Positions 32,628-42,320 of a stretch of DNA of 64,000 nt are shown here, piece after piece. The position numbers were made by a program, and so were the translations under genes. The notes beneath the pieces are model-generated. The model did not search any database. It was not told the origin of the DNA and saw only the letters and a program-made list of their open reading frames with translations. Every line of letters begins with the position of its first letter. Position 1 is the stretch's first letter. This DNA comes from Pseudo-nitzschia pungens (Eukaryota; Bacillariophyta; Bacillariophyceae; Bacillariales; Bacillariaceae). The stretch is from the NCBI GenBank assembly GCA_037355855.1, contig CM074764.1:3658001-3722000 (forward strand). The letters run 5' to 3'.

Positions 32628-32823
32628 TGCCGTGCGCCGGAATACAGTCACGAGTCTACTCGGGACTGGATTAAGGATAAGGATAAAAACAATCAGCGAG
32701 TCGACGGAATCGCCGATTGTCTTGGAGAGCTCTTAGAACTGTAACAGATAGACTAACCAATAGAGCTCACAATTTGCATATCACTAGTACTACTCTAATC
32801 ACTAGTAGACCCGGGGTATGGCA
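32628..32823 (+). mobile_element. Solo LTR of the gypsy family
   Basis: 196 bp, TGCCGTG to TATGGCA, diverged from the LTRs of both full copies by many changes. It is flanked by a perfect 5-base duplication GTGTG (32623-32627 and 32824-32828). It is therefore a true solo LTR left by recombination between the LTRs of an older insertion. Confidence 0.95.
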
Positions 32824-32978
32824 GTGTGTACTAGTAGTACTTTCCAAACCAAAATGTTTATCACACCAAAATATTATCACACGTTCTCATTATAAAATTC
32901 AACCTATTAAAACTGTATATCACACTTCGGCCAACAACATTTGCCTTTTTCAACCACACATATCCGGATCAATAAACA

Positions 32979-33167
32979 TGCCATACCCCGGGTCTACTAG
33001 TGATTAGAATAGTAGTGATATGCAAATTGTGAGCTCTATTGATTAGTCTATTTGCTACAGTTCTAAGAGCCCTCCGAATCAGCGATTCTGTCGACTCGCC
33101 GATTGTTTTTATCCTTATCCTTAATCCAGTCCCGTGTGCGCTCGTGACTGTATTTTGGTGCACGGCA
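32979..33167 (-). repeat. 3' LTR of gypsy copy 2
   Basis: 189 bp, identical to 38631-38819. It is preceded on its strand by the same GGAGGAGTA tract as in copy 1. Confidence 0.97.
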
Positions 33168-33185
33168 TACTCCTCCATGGTACTG

Positions 33186-36100
33186 TTACGATTTAATAGG
33201 ATCCCTGCAATAATAAGGGTGCACTCTCCTAATGTTAACCCGGTCGGTTACAAAGGGCGCAGTTTCAATAGTTACAGTTCCATTGTTATGGGCCTTGAGC
33301 ACCTTGTAAGGTCCTTGTCGTGGGAAGGATAGTTTCGGAATAATGCCCTTCCTCTCCAGGGTGACATAGTCTCCTTCCTTATAGACATGGGGAATCCGCT
33401 TCCGGTTCTCCCTGATGTTGCTCTTGTGGATACTCCTTTGTTTCCTTGCTTGGATTGCTTCCCAATCCGCTGGGAAGTTTACAGGCATGAACATGTCCCT
33501 TCCAAACACCAGTTGTGCCGGAGAGTATCCCAGCGTGGTGTGGATGGCACTTCTAATAGCGTATGCTGCTTTGGTAGTGAATTCCTCAAAAGGATCCTTC
33601 TCGTGGAGGTCCCTTTGTTCCAGGTTAAAGGACAGTAGACAGTCCTTCAGCACCTGGTGGATTCTTTCCAGCACTGAGTTGGATTGTGGGTTCCAAGCGC
33701 CACTGGGCTTTCTTTTCATTCCCATGTTATCACAGAGCTCTTGGAACTCTGCTTTGAACTCGCTCCCGCCATCAAAGCCAATTTCCTTTGGGCGCGGATA
33801 CCTTGCTAGCCATGTACTGTCCAATAATCGTTGAGTTTCTGCTGCATTTGGTGAGTCCTTCAGGTGAGCCAGTTCAAACCATCCGGTTACTGGGTCCACC
33901 ATGGTGAGAACATGGATGTGGTAGTCTTTACCATTTTTGTTGTGGACAGTTGCCGGTCCCCAGAGGTCCACATTGACCCTCTGCCATTTGGTGACTTCTA
34001 CTGCTTTCTCCGGTAGTAGTCCATACTTCTTCCGGCCACTCTTTTTGAACATTTGACACGTGTGGCAGTGTTTGCAGGGGTCCTGGTGAACGTCCTTTCG
34101 TAGGCCTTTCCAGGTGAACACTGAGCGTATGCTCTGTTCCATTCTCTTTTCTCCGGGATGGACCAACATGCTGTGGTACCATTCCATGACTCTGTCCTTG
34201 AGTTTATCGGGAATCAGAATCTTCCCTTCCTTGTGGATTAGACTGTAACCTTCCACCATTTTGGTGGTCAGTCGATTGTCTTTTTCCAAAGCATTCGCGA
34301 TTCCTGTGTCCTTTTGCTGGTAGAACTGAATCATGTCCGGGGCAAGTGGGAATGCGCTATTGCCCTGGAATTCTTCCGGCGCTTCTCCAAGCGGGAATAG
34401 GAGTTGCCGGAGGTGCTCTTCCTCATCCGCGTAGGTGAGGGGCTTATTTGGTGGTAGCCATTCCACCGTATCTGCTGGGTCATCCGTAATATCCAGTCGT
34501 GATAGTGCATCTGCTGCATCGTTGTCTTTGCCAGCCACATGCTTGACTACCGGGTGGAACTCCTCCATGAGGAGTCTCCACCGGACCATTCTCTGCGTCG
34601 GCATCTGCTGATACAGTAGGTTTAGGTGGTCTGTGTGAATAATCACATCTTGTCCTCGTAGGATTCCTTCAAACGCTTTTAGCCCTTCTACTATGCCCAG
34701 GAGTTCTTTCTCTCCAACCGTGTAGTTGAGCTGCGCCAAGTTCAGCTTCCGGGTGTAGAAACCAAGGGGCTTGCCATCTTGGCATACAGTTGCTCCCAGT
34801 TGCCGGTCACTGGCGTCTGAGTAGAGGTGAAATGGTTTCGTAAAATCCGGGAATGCGAGTTTCGCTTCATCTGCGAGCATCCTTTTCGCCTCCATGAAAG
34901 CTTTCTGCTCTGCTGGGCCCCAGTACCAATTTGTTTTGCCCTTCTTGCCCGCAAGCTTGTTGAGGGGGGCCAGGATGTGGGAGCGGCGCTTCCACATGTC
35001 CCTGTAAAAATTGACCATCCCAAGGAACATCTTGAGTTGCTTGGTGTTCTTGGGGGGTTCCAGGCGCTTCATCGCCTCCAGTTTCTTTGGCTGGGGTTGA
35101 ATGCCCTCTGTTGTTAGTAGAAAACCCAAATACTCCACTTCTTTTTGCATGAAGAAGGATTTTCTAAGGTTGGCTCGAAAGCCAGCGTCATCCAGTCTCT
35201 GTAGGACTGTATCGATTTTGTCGAGGTGATCCTGCTCAGATTCCCCCTCTCGTTGGATGATTAAGATGTCGTCGATGTAGACGAGGACATAGTCCAGGTC
35301 GCCGAGTAGGTTCATCATGACGGACTGGAAGATATCCGGTGCGCATGCAATCCCCATAGCCAATCGCTTGTAGGCATACTTCCCCCATGGCAGGATGGTA
35401 GAGCAAATCTTTTGGCTCTCCTTGCAGATGGGGATGGTATAGTATCCTTGGGACAAGTCCAGCGCCGTAGCTGATTTGAACTTTTGTAGCCTTTGGATTG
35501 TTTCCCCTATTCGTGGTAGTGGGAATGGTTTTCGTTGGATGGCTGCGTTCATCTTCCGAAAGTCGGTTAGCACGCGAATGTCCCCTGTCTTTTTGGGTTG
35601 ACAGAAGGTAGGGGATGCCCACGGTGAGTCATCATCGTGGGGGAGTTTTTCCAGGACTCCAATATCACAGAGCCTGGTGATCTCCTTCCGGAGTGCTTGT
35701 TCAAAGGCATGGGGCACAGAATAGTACCTCTGCCGGACCGGTTTGACCCCTGGTTGGAGTTCAATGGACACCGGTTTTATATTTTTGAGCAGACCCAATC
35801 CTCCGCCAAAGAGGGTTGGGAATTTCTTTAGTGTTTTCTTCAGGGCTTCCTTGGACGCGTCTGTAATCTCCAGGTCATTGACCATAGCCTCTATATCGAC
35901 TTTGGAGTAACCGGCGTCCAGGATTTTGGCTTGCCTTTCTTCCTCTTGTTGGAGGATTGGACTTTGTGTGTTGGCAAAAAATACTGCCTCACATTTGTCC
36001 GGGTTAGAGAGCTCCCCCATCCCTTTCATGGGGATGGAGTCGCCCTGCCATTCAATTGTCCGGGAACTGTATTTTATATCCAGTCCCAGTTGTGCCATCA

Positions 36101-36455
36101 TGTCGGATCCTATGATCATGTCGTAGGGCACCTCCTCATGGTGATGGTATTCATCCACTTGGAAGGTCCATTTGATGGTCTTGGAGTTTGAAAATTCTAT
36201 CAACCTCAGTCCCACTGAAGCCGCAGACTTGGTTCGGAACTTGCCCCCATAGGTATTATAGGTGACAGATCTGTGGTCTCGGTTCGTTAGTTGCCTTCGG
36301 TCGACAAAGTGCCTTAGTATGATGGATTTGGAGCACCCGGAGTCGAGTAGGCCCCGGAGCATCCTCCCCCTTCCCTTGTGGTCCAATACCTCCACACAGA
36401 CGTCTGCGAATCGGTTGATTACGCGCGGTCCGGTGTGGATGGTATCAGCAGCCAT
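33186..36455 (-). CDS. pol: Gypsy copy 2 pol polyprotein, 1089 aa, intact
   Basis: Domains in order: aspartic protease (LLDSGCSKS, D38-S39-G40), reverse transcriptase with VYIDDIL near 391-398, RNase H (LYSDASDRQ; GEKELLG; HTDHLN), integrase with an H...H...CKHCHTC zinc part, D in VDLWGP, D in FDGGSEF, E in VLERIHQ, and a C-terminal GPY module. The AUG at 36455 follows the gag UGA with no gap and in the same frame. The codon that is UGA in copy 1 is CGA here. No chromodomain is apparent at the C-terminus. Pro-pol of this length is normal for Ty3/gypsy. Confidence 0.96.
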   Translation of the reverse strand: MAADTIHTGPRVINRFADVCVEVLDHKGRGRMLRGLLDSGCSKSIILRHFVDRRQLTNRDHRSVTYNTYGGKFRTKSAASVGLRLIEFSNSKTIKWTFQVDEYHHHEEVPYDMIIGSDMMAQLGLDIKYSSRTIEWQGDSIPMKGMGELSNPDKCEAVFFANTQSPILQQEEERQAKILDAGYSKVDIEAMVNDLEITDASKEALKKTLKKFPTLFGGGLGLLKNIKPVSIELQPGVKPVRQRYYSVPHAFEQALRKEITRLCDIGVLEKLPHDDDSPWASPTFCQPKKTGDIRVLTDFRKMNAAIQRKPFPLPRIGETIQRLQKFKSATALDLSQGYYTIPICKESQKICSTILPWGKYAYKRLAMGIACAPDIFQSVMMNLLGDLDYVLVYIDDILIIQREGESEQDHLDKIDTVLQRLDDAGFRANLRKSFFMQKEVEYLGFLLTTEGIQPQPKKLEAMKRLEPPKNTKQLKMFLGMVNFYRDMWKRRSHILAPLNKLAGKKGKTNWYWGPAEQKAFMEAKRMLADEAKLAFPDFTKPFHLYSDASDRQLGATVCQDGKPLGFYTRKLNLAQLNYTVGEKELLGIVEGLKAFEGILRGQDVIIHTDHLNLLYQQMPTQRMVRWRLLMEEFHPVVKHVAGKDNDAADALSRLDITDDPADTVEWLPPNKPLTYADEEEHLRQLLFPLGEAPEEFQGNSAFPLAPDMIQFYQQKDTGIANALEKDNRLTTKMVEGYSLIHKEGKILIPDKLKDRVMEWYHSMLVHPGEKRMEQSIRSVFTWKGLRKDVHQDPCKHCHTCQMFKKSGRKKYGLLPEKAVEVTKWQRVNVDLWGPATVHNKNGKDYHIHVLTMVDPVTGWFELAHLKDSPNAAETQRLLDSTWLARYPRPKEIGFDGGSEFKAEFQELCDNMGMKRKPSGAWNPQSNSVLERIHQVLKDCLLSFNLEQRDLHEKDPFEEFTTKAAYAIRSAIHTTLGYSPAQLVFGRDMFMPVNFPADWEAIQARKQRSIHKSNIRENRKRIPHVYKEGDYVTLERKGIIPKLSFPRQGPYKVLKAHNNGTVTIETAPFVTDRVNIRRVHPYYCRDPIKS

Positions 36456-37895
36456 TCAGTTGTGGGATCCTTTCTTTTTAAAGGTCTTTCTGTACTTCCT
36501 TCTGTACTCTTTGAGTTCCCGCTCGGAGATGTCAATCTCGTCATCGGAGACTTCGTGGTCAGCTTGGGCCGTGGCCAGTACATAGGAGTACTCGTGGTTC
36601 GATAGATTCCTTCCCCAGTGGGGTTTGGGGTGTTGCTCAACGTCTGAGTCTTGTTCTTTTGCCACAAAGTGCTCCTTGAGCAGGTTGATGGTTTCCCGGT
36701 CGAACTTCCCCTTCTTGGAGGGACCACCGGTTAGTTTCCAGCATTTGCCGGCATGGACCTTGCCACAAGTCTTGCATAGCTGTTTGTTGCTGTTGTCCAC
36801 AGGGCGCTTCTTTTTGCCAGGGGATTTCCCGTGGTGGGTTCCTCCCCCAGATGCGGCCTTGGGAGGCTGCTTGGTGACACCGGTCTGCTTTTCGAGGTCG
36901 GTGATGCGTTGTTGCATTATTGCCTCCTTCCGGATGGTGATTTCCAAGTTTTCGAGCTTGTCGATAGTGGTGTTAAAGGAGTGGGTGTAGAGGTCCCAAC
37001 TAATGTGCTCCAGTTTCTCGCGTTGGGAGTGGGTCATGTTGGAATCCAATATTTCCTTCATTTCTCCTTGGGTGAAACTTCTTGGTGTTTCCATTTGGTC
37101 ACTGCCACATTCCCAGAGGCATTCTGGGAGATAGCTTTGGAGTTCGGCCATTCGATTGGCCCAGGCTCTAATGCCATGTTTGAGGTCCACGCGCATGCCT
37201 CGCATGAATCGTCGGAGGACGATATACGAGCGCTTGCCGTGTTGGTCATTGCCAAAGATTTTGAGCTTGAGGACATGCATGCACTCCTCCATGACATCCT
37301 TCCTGTACTCCTGGGATTGGTAGTACTGGGTGAGGGCGCTTGCGACCTTTTTCTTTGGGATTGGGGACTCGAGGTTGTCGGTCTCTGATTCTTTGTCCGA
37401 TCTCGCCGTGGCTGTGTCGGTTTTGTCGGCGGTTGGAGATTTCTCCTTTGCCTTCTCCTTGGAGGCTCCCGTGGGAGTTTCGGTGGCGTCTTGCCCCATT
37501 GATAACAGTATGTTTGCTTGGTCCCTTTGTTCGATCTCCTGGATCTTTTTCTGCACGCGTCTGGTTTGGTGGACCTTGTGGGTCGGTTCGGCCAAGTAGG
37601 TCCGAGTGAGCGTTCGCTGGACAAGTGCGAGTGCTTCCTTAGAGAGGATTCTCTGTAGAACCTCCAATTTCTGGTCTCCGTGGAGTTTGTCATTGCCAGC
37701 AATTTTCTGGTCAAAGTCTCTCTTCCAGATAAGGAAGAGTTCTGGTCTTTCAGTACCGTTGAGAACCTTCAGGTAGTCGCTGAATGCGACTCCACCTTGT
37801 TCGCTGTCTACATTCATCTTTACGGTGGTGGCATCTTCCGGCCAGTCCTCCCGTGTGATGTTGAAAGGTTTCAGTTTGGTTACTTTGGTCGCCAT
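36456..37895 (-). CDS. gag: Gypsy copy 2 gag polyprotein, 479 aa
   Basis: Same layout as the gag at 19847: low-complexity Lys/Ser linker, capsid-like middle, and one compact CCHC knuckle (CKTCGKVHAGKC), here followed by a Lys-rich tail. It ends in UGA at 36456-36458, directly joined to the pol AUG at 36455. It is nearly identical to copy 1 in sequence and differs slightly in the stretch before the knuckle. Confidence 0.93.
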   Translation of the reverse strand: MATKVTKLKPFNITREDWPEDATTVKMNVDSEQGGVAFSDYLKVLNGTERPELFLIWKRDFDQKIAGNDKLHGDQKLEVLQRILSKEALALVQRTLTRTYLAEPTHKVHQTRRVQKKIQEIEQRDQANILLSMGQDATETPTGASKEKAKEKSPTADKTDTATARSDKESETDNLESPIPKKKVASALTQYYQSQEYRKDVMEECMHVLKLKIFGNDQHGKRSYIVLRRFMRGMRVDLKHGIRAWANRMAELQSYLPECLWECGSDQMETPRSFTQGEMKEILDSNMTHSQREKLEHISWDLYTHSFNTTIDKLENLEITIRKEAIMQQRITDLEKQTGVTKQPPKAASGGGTHHGKSPGKKKRPVDNSNKQLCKTCGKVHAGKCWKLTGGPSKKGKFDRETINLLKEHFVAKEQDSDVEQHPKPHWGRNLSNHEYSYVLATAQADHEVSDDEIDISERELKEYRRKYRKTFKKKGSHN

Positions 37896-38630
37896 GGTTA
37901 ATCAGTTTTTATTTTAGTTTAGTTTAGTTACAGTATTTCTGTAAGTTGTTATTTGGGGTGGAAATGAGCAAAAAGTGATTGCTCCAGTTTTTCCCTCTGA
38001 GGTTCACTTCCACGCGATACCCCGTGTTGTAACTGATTTTTCTCCCAGGCTAGTACCGTGGTGGGAGTTGTTTCTCTCTTTAGCTCCCGGGAATCCTGTG
38101 GTTCTCCGGAGTTGTTTCTGTTTTTATTTCGTGGGATTCGATTCCCGTGGTTCTCCGGCGTTGCTTCCCTATTAAGCAATCACCGGGCCGGTCCCACTTC
38201 CCGTTTCCCGTGGGATCGCGTGGTGTTTGGGTATTCATTATATACCTTTCCGGATATCCGTATATTTCGGTTGTGGTTGGCATCCCCTGTTCGGTCTGTC
38301 CACCCACTCAGTGTTGGTCCAATTAGTCCATTCACTGGATTATGTGTCACCTTTTCGGCACATGTTTTCGTGTTTTTCGATCATTTCCTGTTGTCGACCA
38401 TGGTCCTGTTTAGGTACTTAGGTGTCTCTGTTGCTGCTGTTGCTCCCTTCTTTGGGCGCCAACAGTTGCTGGGGTCGGTCTTCCTTGTGCTGCAGACACT
38501 GGATATCCTTCTCCCTGTTTTTGCCTTTCTGTGCCTCCATTTTCTGGCAGTCTTTCGATCTCGTCGGCGCCTTGGCCGATCGATCTCTTTCTGCTCATGG
38601 TCATCAGCACTCAGCTTGATTTTAAAATCA

Positions 38631-38819
38631 TGCCATACCCCGGGTCTACTAGTGATTAGAATAGTAGTGATATGCAAATTGTGAGCTCTATTGATTAGTC
38701 TATTTGCTACAGTTCTAAGAGCCCTCCGAATCAGCGATTCTGTCGACTCGCCGATTGTTTTTATCCTTATCCTTAATCCAGTCCCGTGTGCGCTCGTGAC
38801 TGTATTTTGGTGCACGGCA
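38631..38819 (-). repeat. 5' LTR of gypsy copy 2
   Basis: 189 bp, identical to the 3' LTR. Directly inside it is the same TGATTTTAAAATCAAGC with the GATTTTAAAATC palindrome seen in copy 1. Confidence 0.97.
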
Positions 38820-38929
38820 AAACATCTTCCTTTTAATTGACACAATATTAGTGTCAGCTTGGGGGGTGACATCCACATCTACCACTTCTTCCATGCTTCA
38901 GAATCGTTCCCTCATCACCTTTTTGAACT

Positions 38930-39330
38930 CTACTCCCATCTCCTTTTCCTTTCGTAGCACCTTAATTTCTTCACACACACTTTGTTATACATATTGATTC
39001 CCTTTTCGGACCACCCTTGTTTACTACCACTCCTCGCATCACAATACCTTTTCCTCACCTCAGCAAAGTTCTCTCTGTCCTTTCTCTTTAAGTAATACAC
39101 CCATCCGTCATACTCGTTATGAACAATAATCAATGCAAAAGCCTCATCGCTGGCTGAATACACCATTTCACTGATCAACTTTGCATCTTTTACCTTTTCA
39201 AACCCAACAACCGACGGTGTTATTGCTGCTAAGATGCGACACACAAAGTAATAGAAGTCATCCTCACTATCACTAGTATCTTTCTTCTTCCTGTAATCAG
39301 GATGTAGGACCTTGGCTTTTGGATCGTCTG
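38930..39330 (-). pseudogene. Fragment of an unrecognised protein
   Basis: The minus-strand frame is open from about 39330 to the stop at 38930 but has no ATG at its start. It reads about 130 residues, with SDSEDDFYYFVCRILAAI, then SDEAFALIIVHNEYDGWVYY, and GWSEKGINMYNKV near its end. The DEAFALIIVHNEYDxW and GWSxxGIxxYN phrases remind me of hypothetical proteins spread in diatom genomes, but I cannot name a family. Gypsy copy 2 lies about 110 bp beyond its stop. Probably a truncated remnant. Confidence 0.4.
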
Positions 39331-39384
39331 TTTCTTAGAGGCTCGAAGCTATCTGGAAACAAATCTGATATTTCTTCCTTGTAG

Positions 39385-40195
39385 CATTGTAGGGGTTGAA
39401 AGGGACAAACCACCAATCACACACCGGCTGGGAATGGATCGTAGGATCATCGGATCATGGGGGTTGAAAGGAACAAACCAGAGGCTTGGATCGTAGGATT
39501 GTAGGGGTTTAAAGCAACAAACCACCAATCACACACTGGCTGGGAATGCATTGTAGGATTGTAGGGGTTGAAAGGAACAAATCACCAATCACACACCGGC
39601 TGGGAATGGATCGTAGGATCGTAGGGGTTGAAAGAAACAAACCACAGGCTTGGATTGAAGGATCGTAGGGGTTGAAAGGAACAAACCACAGACTTGGATT
39701 GTAAGATTGTAGGGGTTTAAAGAAACAAACCACAGGCTTGGATTGAAGGATCGTAGGGGTTGAAAGGAACAAACCACAGACTTGGATTGTAAGATTGTAG
39801 GGGTTTAAAGAAACAAACCACAGGCTTGGATTGAAGGATCGTAGGGGTTGAAAGGAACAAACCACAGACTTGGATTGTAAGATTGTAGGGGTTGAAAGAA
39901 ACAAACCACAGGCTTGGATTGAAGGATCGTAGGGGTTGAAAGGAACAAACCACAGACTTGGATTGTAAGATTGTAGGGGTTTAAAGGAACAAACCACAGG
40001 CTTGGATTGAAGGATCGTAGGGGTTGAAAGGAACAAACCACAGACTTGGATCGTAAGATCGTAGGGGTTTAAAGGAACAAACCACAGGCTTGGATTGAAG
40101 GATCATAGGGGTTTAAAGAAACAAACCACCGACTTGGATTGTAGGATCATAGGGGTTAAAAGAAACAAGCCACCGGCTTGGAATCACGCGCGGGT
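39385..40195. repeat. 44-bp minisatellite, with an 88-bp higher-order dimer
   Basis: About eighteen units of roughly 44 bases with the core TAGGGGTTGAAAGGAACAAACCACAG and CTTGGATTG. In the middle of the array two unit types alternate (GGCTTGGATTGAAGGATCG and GACTTGGATTGTAAGATTG), giving an 88-base period. The minus strand is free of stops in several frames. Because 44 is not a multiple of three, any translation cycles through the frames; I do not call a gene. Confidence 0.9.
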
Positions 40196-40268
40196 TGAAA
40201 GAAACAAACAACACACCCAGTTGGTTGGAATCACTCACCGGCTTGGAATCGATCGTAGTAGGGCTAAA

Positions 40269-40299
40269 TAGATTGTTTCTTGTGTGTCGTAGTTTTGGG
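40269..40299. repeat. 31-bp direct repeat, left copy
   Basis: Perfect 31-base match to 41038-41068 (starts TAGATTGTTTCTTG, ends GTAGTTTTGGG). The two copies bracket R4 and 130 bases beyond it. Confidence 0.9.
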
Positions 40300-40351
40300 A
40301 TAGACGACAGCTATGTACGACCTTTGAGTACTGGCATGAATCACAGGTACT

Positions 40352-40904
40352 ATGAAGATATTTCACCTCGATATTATACAACTACCGTGGGGTATGGTCA
40401 ACACGTACGATTTGTACTAGAACAGTGTACCCAGCCCTGCAGTTACTAACAAGCAAGCAAGTTTAGCGAGCACATTGATCAAGTACAGTACTACAGTGTA
40501 CAGCGCATATGCTACAGTACTGGTGCTACAGATGTAAGTAAAAGGTATGGTCAGTACATTGAATTAAGTACTGGACCTACGTGCCCTGACCCTTCACAGA
40601 CATACAATCAGCAAGATTATTTGGAGCTCCATCCGAGCTCTCACTCTTTTGAATACTCCTTCAGTTAAAAGCCTCTAAAAGAACATGATATCATGCCCGA
40701 CACCTATACTTGACTCCTCTAACGTACCTCTGCTAGAGTGGTAGTAACTAGTATGCTTTTGGTACTACATGCAATAGCATCTGTATGATTGCTTTGTTGC
40801 CTTACTATTTGCCAGCACCCCGTGCTGTCTTACTATTTGCCAGCACCCCGTGCTGTAAGATTACTGTTGTTGCTGCTCTCCCTGTTTTTGCTGACGAGCA
40901 ATAT
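40352..40904 (+). mobile_element. Dispersed non-autonomous repeat, copy R4 (short form)
   Basis: Starts ATGAAGATATTTCACC and ends GCTGACGAGCAATAT. It lacks the GGCTTAGCAACA array and is about 550 bp, close to R7 at 63102. It retains the TTAAAAGCCTCTAAAAGAACATG block and the CTCTAGAGTGGTAGTAACTAG block. Confidence 0.7.
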
Positions 40905-41037
40905 GTTTACATAAAGCTTTTTTGATAATCTTGTTGTAAAATAAAAATTATAAGAAGAGTTATGATATTATGATAAAACTAATTGATGTTTCTCGTACAA
41001 CGTCGTGTTGAAGGATACTTCGTAATATAATAAGTAC

Positions 41038-41068
41038 TAGATTGTTTCTTGTGTGTCGTAGTTTTGGG
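41038..41068. repeat. 31-bp direct repeat, right copy
   Basis: Perfect repeat of 40269-40299. Confidence 0.9.
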
Positions 41069-42320
41069 CTATGACATTCTTATCTTCATTCTCATGAAAG
41101 ACGTTATTGCAGAAAAATAACAAGGCTTGATAACTAAGAAGTTACCCAAAAATCCTCTCATCAAACTACGAGTAAGGTTGTTAGTCTTACGTAAGTTACG
41201 GTAATTTACCCGCACAGTAATCTCAATCAAAAAATCAATTCGTGCACACGGTGCTCAATCAATCAAGCATAGCAGCGACTGCTATTACCCTTCAAAGAAT
41301 GTTCGGGGTGCATGAATACTCCGTCTACTCTTAATTGTTGACTTCGCAATTACAAGTAAGGTTACTTGTACTACGTAATTACTCGTTTTTCACATACAAA
41401 AATCTCGCCGATGCAATGTTCGAGTCTCATCTAACGCCAGCTTCACGACTAGGAACTTTGGCAGGAGTGGGATAATCTTACAACCTAACCTTACCGTATT
41501 ACGTAGTAATACCGTACTTGTGCCGTAAGATTACTTTGTAATACCGGTACAGTGCGGTGATTTTCAGAATGCACAAAGATTTAGGTAATTTAGGGAACGG
41601 CAACGAATTATTGCGTCAAGCTTACGGGATCGCAACGCAACGCACCAAAAATTCGCAGTCCGCAACACTTATCCGCAACACTTATTTCCGCTTCACTCCG
41701 GGAACGTTCCGACCGAAGCACAAGCATCGTTGGAAGGAGTCCGTTGTCCGTTGCATTCCGAGTGACAAACGGCGATCGATCCACTGCAACCCGAGGAGAT
41801 CCATCCACTGTTGCTAGTATTACTATTATTATAGAATATAACATTACAACTCAAGGCAACGCAAAACGGAAGCAGCAACCAAACCCGAGACGGAAGGAAT
41901 AATTACCCATATTCATACCGTTGGTTTATTTTGATTGAATTGAAGGAAAACTGAACGAAACTCAAAGCAACAACAGAACAGAACAGAACATAACTTAACG
42001 CAACAACGATTGATTCTGTGATTTTACGAAACAAGATTGATTCATTTTTGATCGATCCAAAACCAACACTCCAGCACCCCAGCACCCCAGCACCCCAACA
42101 CAATCTCCCAATCTCCCAAAAAGTAATAATCAGAATTCGCAGACTCTCTCTTGTCGACACCAACAGCTACACGTAACCTTACTGCACAAAGGGCACAAAG
42201 GATACCAGTGAGACATTTGAAAACACTCATCCGAATCAATCAATAATACGAACAATAATACATAACTCCGTTCACTCACCCACCTACCCCTCCATCCACC
42301 ACGAGATTACACCCACCACA
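41069..42320. other. Intergenic stretch upstream of the Lys/Ser-rich gene
   Basis: TTAC/GTAA-rich sequence to about 41550, CAACGCAACGCA-like units near 41630, and a CCAGCACCCCAGCACC short tandem at about 42070-42100. No gene recognised. The last few hundred bases are the probable promoter of the gene at 42321. Confidence 0.4.

Larger units (their letters stand above)
32979..38819 (-). mobile_element. Full-length Ty3/gypsy LTR retrotransposon, copy 2 (coding-intact)
   Basis: 5,841 bp on the minus strand, same family as 18913-24754. The two 189-bp LTRs are identical by eye. The target duplication is AAACA (32974-32978 and 38820-38824). Both gag and pol are uninterrupted. It lies about 150 bp from the solo LTR in the opposite orientation. 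This is the best candidate for a recently active copy in the window. Confidence 0.97.

Noticed and set aside
32434..32744. Small frames upstream of and across the solo LTR
   Set aside because: Short, overlapping in several frames, and partly made of LTR sequence.
39385..40195. Regularly spaced repeats resembling a CRISPR array
   Set aside because: Units are contiguous with no unique spacers, and the context is eukaryotic. It is a minisatellite.
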